Notes under the pieces: model-generated
What the model saw: the letters and a program-made list of their open reading frames with translations, nothing else
Databases searched by the model: none
What the model was told of the DNA's origin: nothing
Part shown: one piece after another, positions 62,525-64,000 of the stretch
Numbering within the stretch: the first letter of the stretch is position 1
Layout of the letters: every line of letters starts with the position of its first letter
Source: Megasphaera paucivorans
GTDB taxonomy: Bacteria; Bacillota; Negativicutes; Veillonellales; Megasphaeraceae
Assembly (NCBI RefSeq): GCF_900103535.1
Contig: NZ_FNHQ01000011.1
Location: forward strand, 1 to 64,000
Length of the DNA: 64,000 bases
Reading direction: 5' to 3'
Made by a program: the position numbers and the translations under genes

Positions 62525-63826
62525 TTATTGCACTGCTTTATATACCATGGAAATGATATCGCCATAGCTTACAGTCGCAAAATCATCTGTAACAAAGGTA
62601 TTAAGTTGTCCCGGTACATTCGGTTCGTGAATTCGATTGGTCAAAAGAATAATGCATAAATTATATTTAGGATCAATGACAATATCCGTTCCCGTCCACC
62701 CCGTATGCGCTATAGCCTGAGAACTAGCATAGGAGCCAAACTCCCATTCCTGATTTTGTAAACAATTTACATTCCATCCCAATGCAAATCGGGTATTGCG
62801 AGGACGCACGTATTCATCTATAATGCGGGAACTGCAAAGTGTGTAATTGCCATATCCTCCCTTATTCAATATAAGCTGTGCCAAAACAGCCAAATCTTCA
62901 GCCCGTGAAAACAAACCCGCATGACCAGATACTCCTTTCATGGAGTACCATGCTTTTTCATCCTGTACCTGTCCCTGTAAAGTACCTGTACGTATCCCGG
63001 GAAAAGTTACCATTCCCCAACGCGTATTGCCACAAGGTTCCGTAGCCGCACAATCTTCTGGCTTAAATCCTTTGCACAACGGATTAAACAACGTATGGGT
63101 CAACCCTAATGGCCGGTAAATCACATTCTCCGTATATGTATCCAGCCTTTGCTTTGTAACTTTTTCTATTACCGCACAAAGAATCATATAATCCGTGTCA
63201 CTATACTGTATCTGGGTCCCCGTGGGATAAGAAAGCGGAATAGTATCTAAAAGTTTTAATGTCTTATCTCTATTCAAAGAATAAAAAGCGCCTGCCCGGG
63301 GTTCATAAAAACACATTTCCGGAGAAAAACCAGCCGTATGATCCATAAGATCACAAAGGCGGATTTTCTCACGACCATCACCGGTAAACTCAGGTAAATA
63401 CGTTGATACCAAATCATCAGGGCGGACTTTCCCCTCTCCTGTAAGCCTCATAAAAGCAAAAATCGTAGCATATATTTTCGTATTAGAAGCAATATCAAAC
63501 AAGGTGTTCACCGTCATAGGTTGACGTTTTTTCTTGGGGAGCAGTTGTTTTTGATCATACATTTTTGCCCAGCCATATGCCGTTTCTTTTATAATTTTCC
63601 CATCTTTTGCCACAAGCAGAACGGCTCCGGGAAATCCTCGCTTAACATCGTTTTCTATCACTGAATCAATATCTTGCAACCGCTTCCCCATAACATTAGA
63701 AGAAGGTAGAATTTCTTTGGTTAGAACAGGATAATGTTGTATTTTTTGCGGCGCAATGTCTTTCGCAAATGCAGGCACCGTCAACATCATAATAAAAATG
63801 ATAGCTTGAAATAGTTTGCATCTCAC
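62525..63826 (-). CDS. Beta-lactamase-fold serine hydrolase (PBP4B/YfeW-like)
   Basis: The 433-residue exported protein has a signal peptide (IFIMMLTVPAFA), then the class C fold with the SxxK motif SNTK, the YxN-like YSD, and the KTG-box equivalent HTGWTG. It is closest in look to E. coli PBP4B (YfeW), which cleaves peptidoglycan-like esters or peptides. The start is GTG with AAAGGAGG upstream. It probably acts on the cell wall; it is not a clinical beta-lactamase by context. Confidence 0.88.
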   Translation of the reverse strand: MRCKLFQAIIFIMMLTVPAFAKDIAPQKIQHYPVLTKEILPSSNVMGKRLQDIDSVIENDVKRGFPGAVLLVAKDGKIIKETAYGWAKMYDQKQLLPKKKRQPMTVNTLFDIASNTKIYATIFAFMRLTGEGKVRPDDLVSTYLPEFTGDGREKIRLCDLMDHTAGFSPEMCFYEPRAGAFYSLNRDKTLKLLDTIPLSYPTGTQIQYSDTDYMILCAVIEKVTKQRLDTYTENVIYRPLGLTHTLFNPLCKGFKPEDCAATEPCGNTRWGMVTFPGIRTGTLQGQVQDEKAWYSMKGVSGHAGLFSRAEDLAVLAQLILNKGGYGNYTLCSSRIIDEYVRPRNTRFALGWNVNCLQNQEWEFGSYASSQAIAHTGWTGTDIVIDPKYNLCIILLTNRIHEPNVPGQLNTFVTDDFATVSYGDIISMVYKAVQ

Positions 63827-63910
63827 AGCAATGCCTCCTTTCCTACCATATTATATCATGTTAAGTATATACGCATACTAAAGCTTTTTATTTTCAATAA
63901 AATACAGGTA

Positions 63911-63968
63911 AAAAAGTGAACCCAATAAGGGACCCCTTTTTCGGAGTCCCTTATTGGGTTCACTTTTA
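63911..63968. terminator. Very long bidirectional terminator
   Basis: AAAAGTGAACCCAATAAGGG plus AC (63912-63933) and its exact complement (63946-63967) form a perfect 22-bp stem around a 12-base loop, with T tails on both strands. It precedes the PBP4B-like gene and probably ends a gene reading from outside the window. Confidence 0.85.
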
Positions 63969-64000
63969 TTTTGTGTAGGAAGATGTTGCATGCATAATGA

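Overview
The window looks like a chromosomal segment of a diderm (outer-membrane) Firmicute, most likely class Negativicutes, family Veillonellaceae (Megasphaera/Dialister/Veillonella type). This is inferred from gene content, not from a 16S gene. The DNA is AT-rich. Typical Firmicute genes (RNase J, YybS-GdpP-L9-Lon-DnaB block, ABC-F, SAM-I riboswitch) sit beside genes that need an outer membrane (AcrB-type RND pumps, a secretin) and beside lactate-oxidation genes typical of lactate-using anaerobes. I see no phage, transposase, integron or CRISPR array; the segment reads as core genome with some niche transport loci.

Layout: (0-1.3 kb) a tRNA-tuf operon on the minus strand, Thr(UGU)-Tyr-fMet-Thr(GGU)-Met followed by EF-Tu, cut by the window edge. 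(1.4-3.9 kb) dapL and ychF on plus. (4.3-15.4 kb) minus-strand genes: tag, an ABC-F ATPase, a pgi-galE-PilP-like-secretin operon, and a polar amino-acid ABC importer with two paralogous binding proteins. (15.5-21 kb) FadR-type GntR regulator with queG, Yip1 protein with SppA, LysE exporter divergent from a MocR regulator. (21-29.6 kb) rnj-yybS-gdpP-rplI-lonC-dnaB. (29.9-32.5 kb) SmtB-type metal sensor, SixA, ThiD, a secreted protein. (32.7-36 kb) nitroreductase, a GGDEF-EAL protein, and a methyltransferase gene broken by a -1 shift at an A7 run. (36-41 kb) a five-gene nickel/peptide-type ABC importer divergent from the methyltransferase. (41-44 kb) znuA divergent from znuC-znuB-zur with a shared palindromic operator. 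(44-51.6 kb) one membrane-fusion protein with two tandem RND pumps. (51.8-59 kb) a same-strand lactate/menaquinone block: lutC, a lutB-lutA fusion, polyprenyl synthase, menA, menG, fixC, fixX. (60-64 kb) a small membrane ORF, an M20 peptidase, SAM-riboswitch-controlled metQ, and a PBP4B-like serine hydrolase.

How it fits together: the 51.8-59 kb block puts lactate oxidation, the three membrane steps of menaquinone formation and an FixCX-type flavoprotein:quinone oxidoreductase on one strand, which suggests lactate electrons enter a menaquinone pool. Metal homeostasis appears three times (SmtB-like sensor, zur/znu, nik-like importer). The best items for follow-up are the slippery-site methyltransferase, the inverted pair of GT-N3-AC sites before lutC, the repeat-embedded RND promoter, the znu operator, the tRNA-tuf gene order and an unlisted 45-residue membrane ORF. 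I found no clear wholly new multi-gene system.
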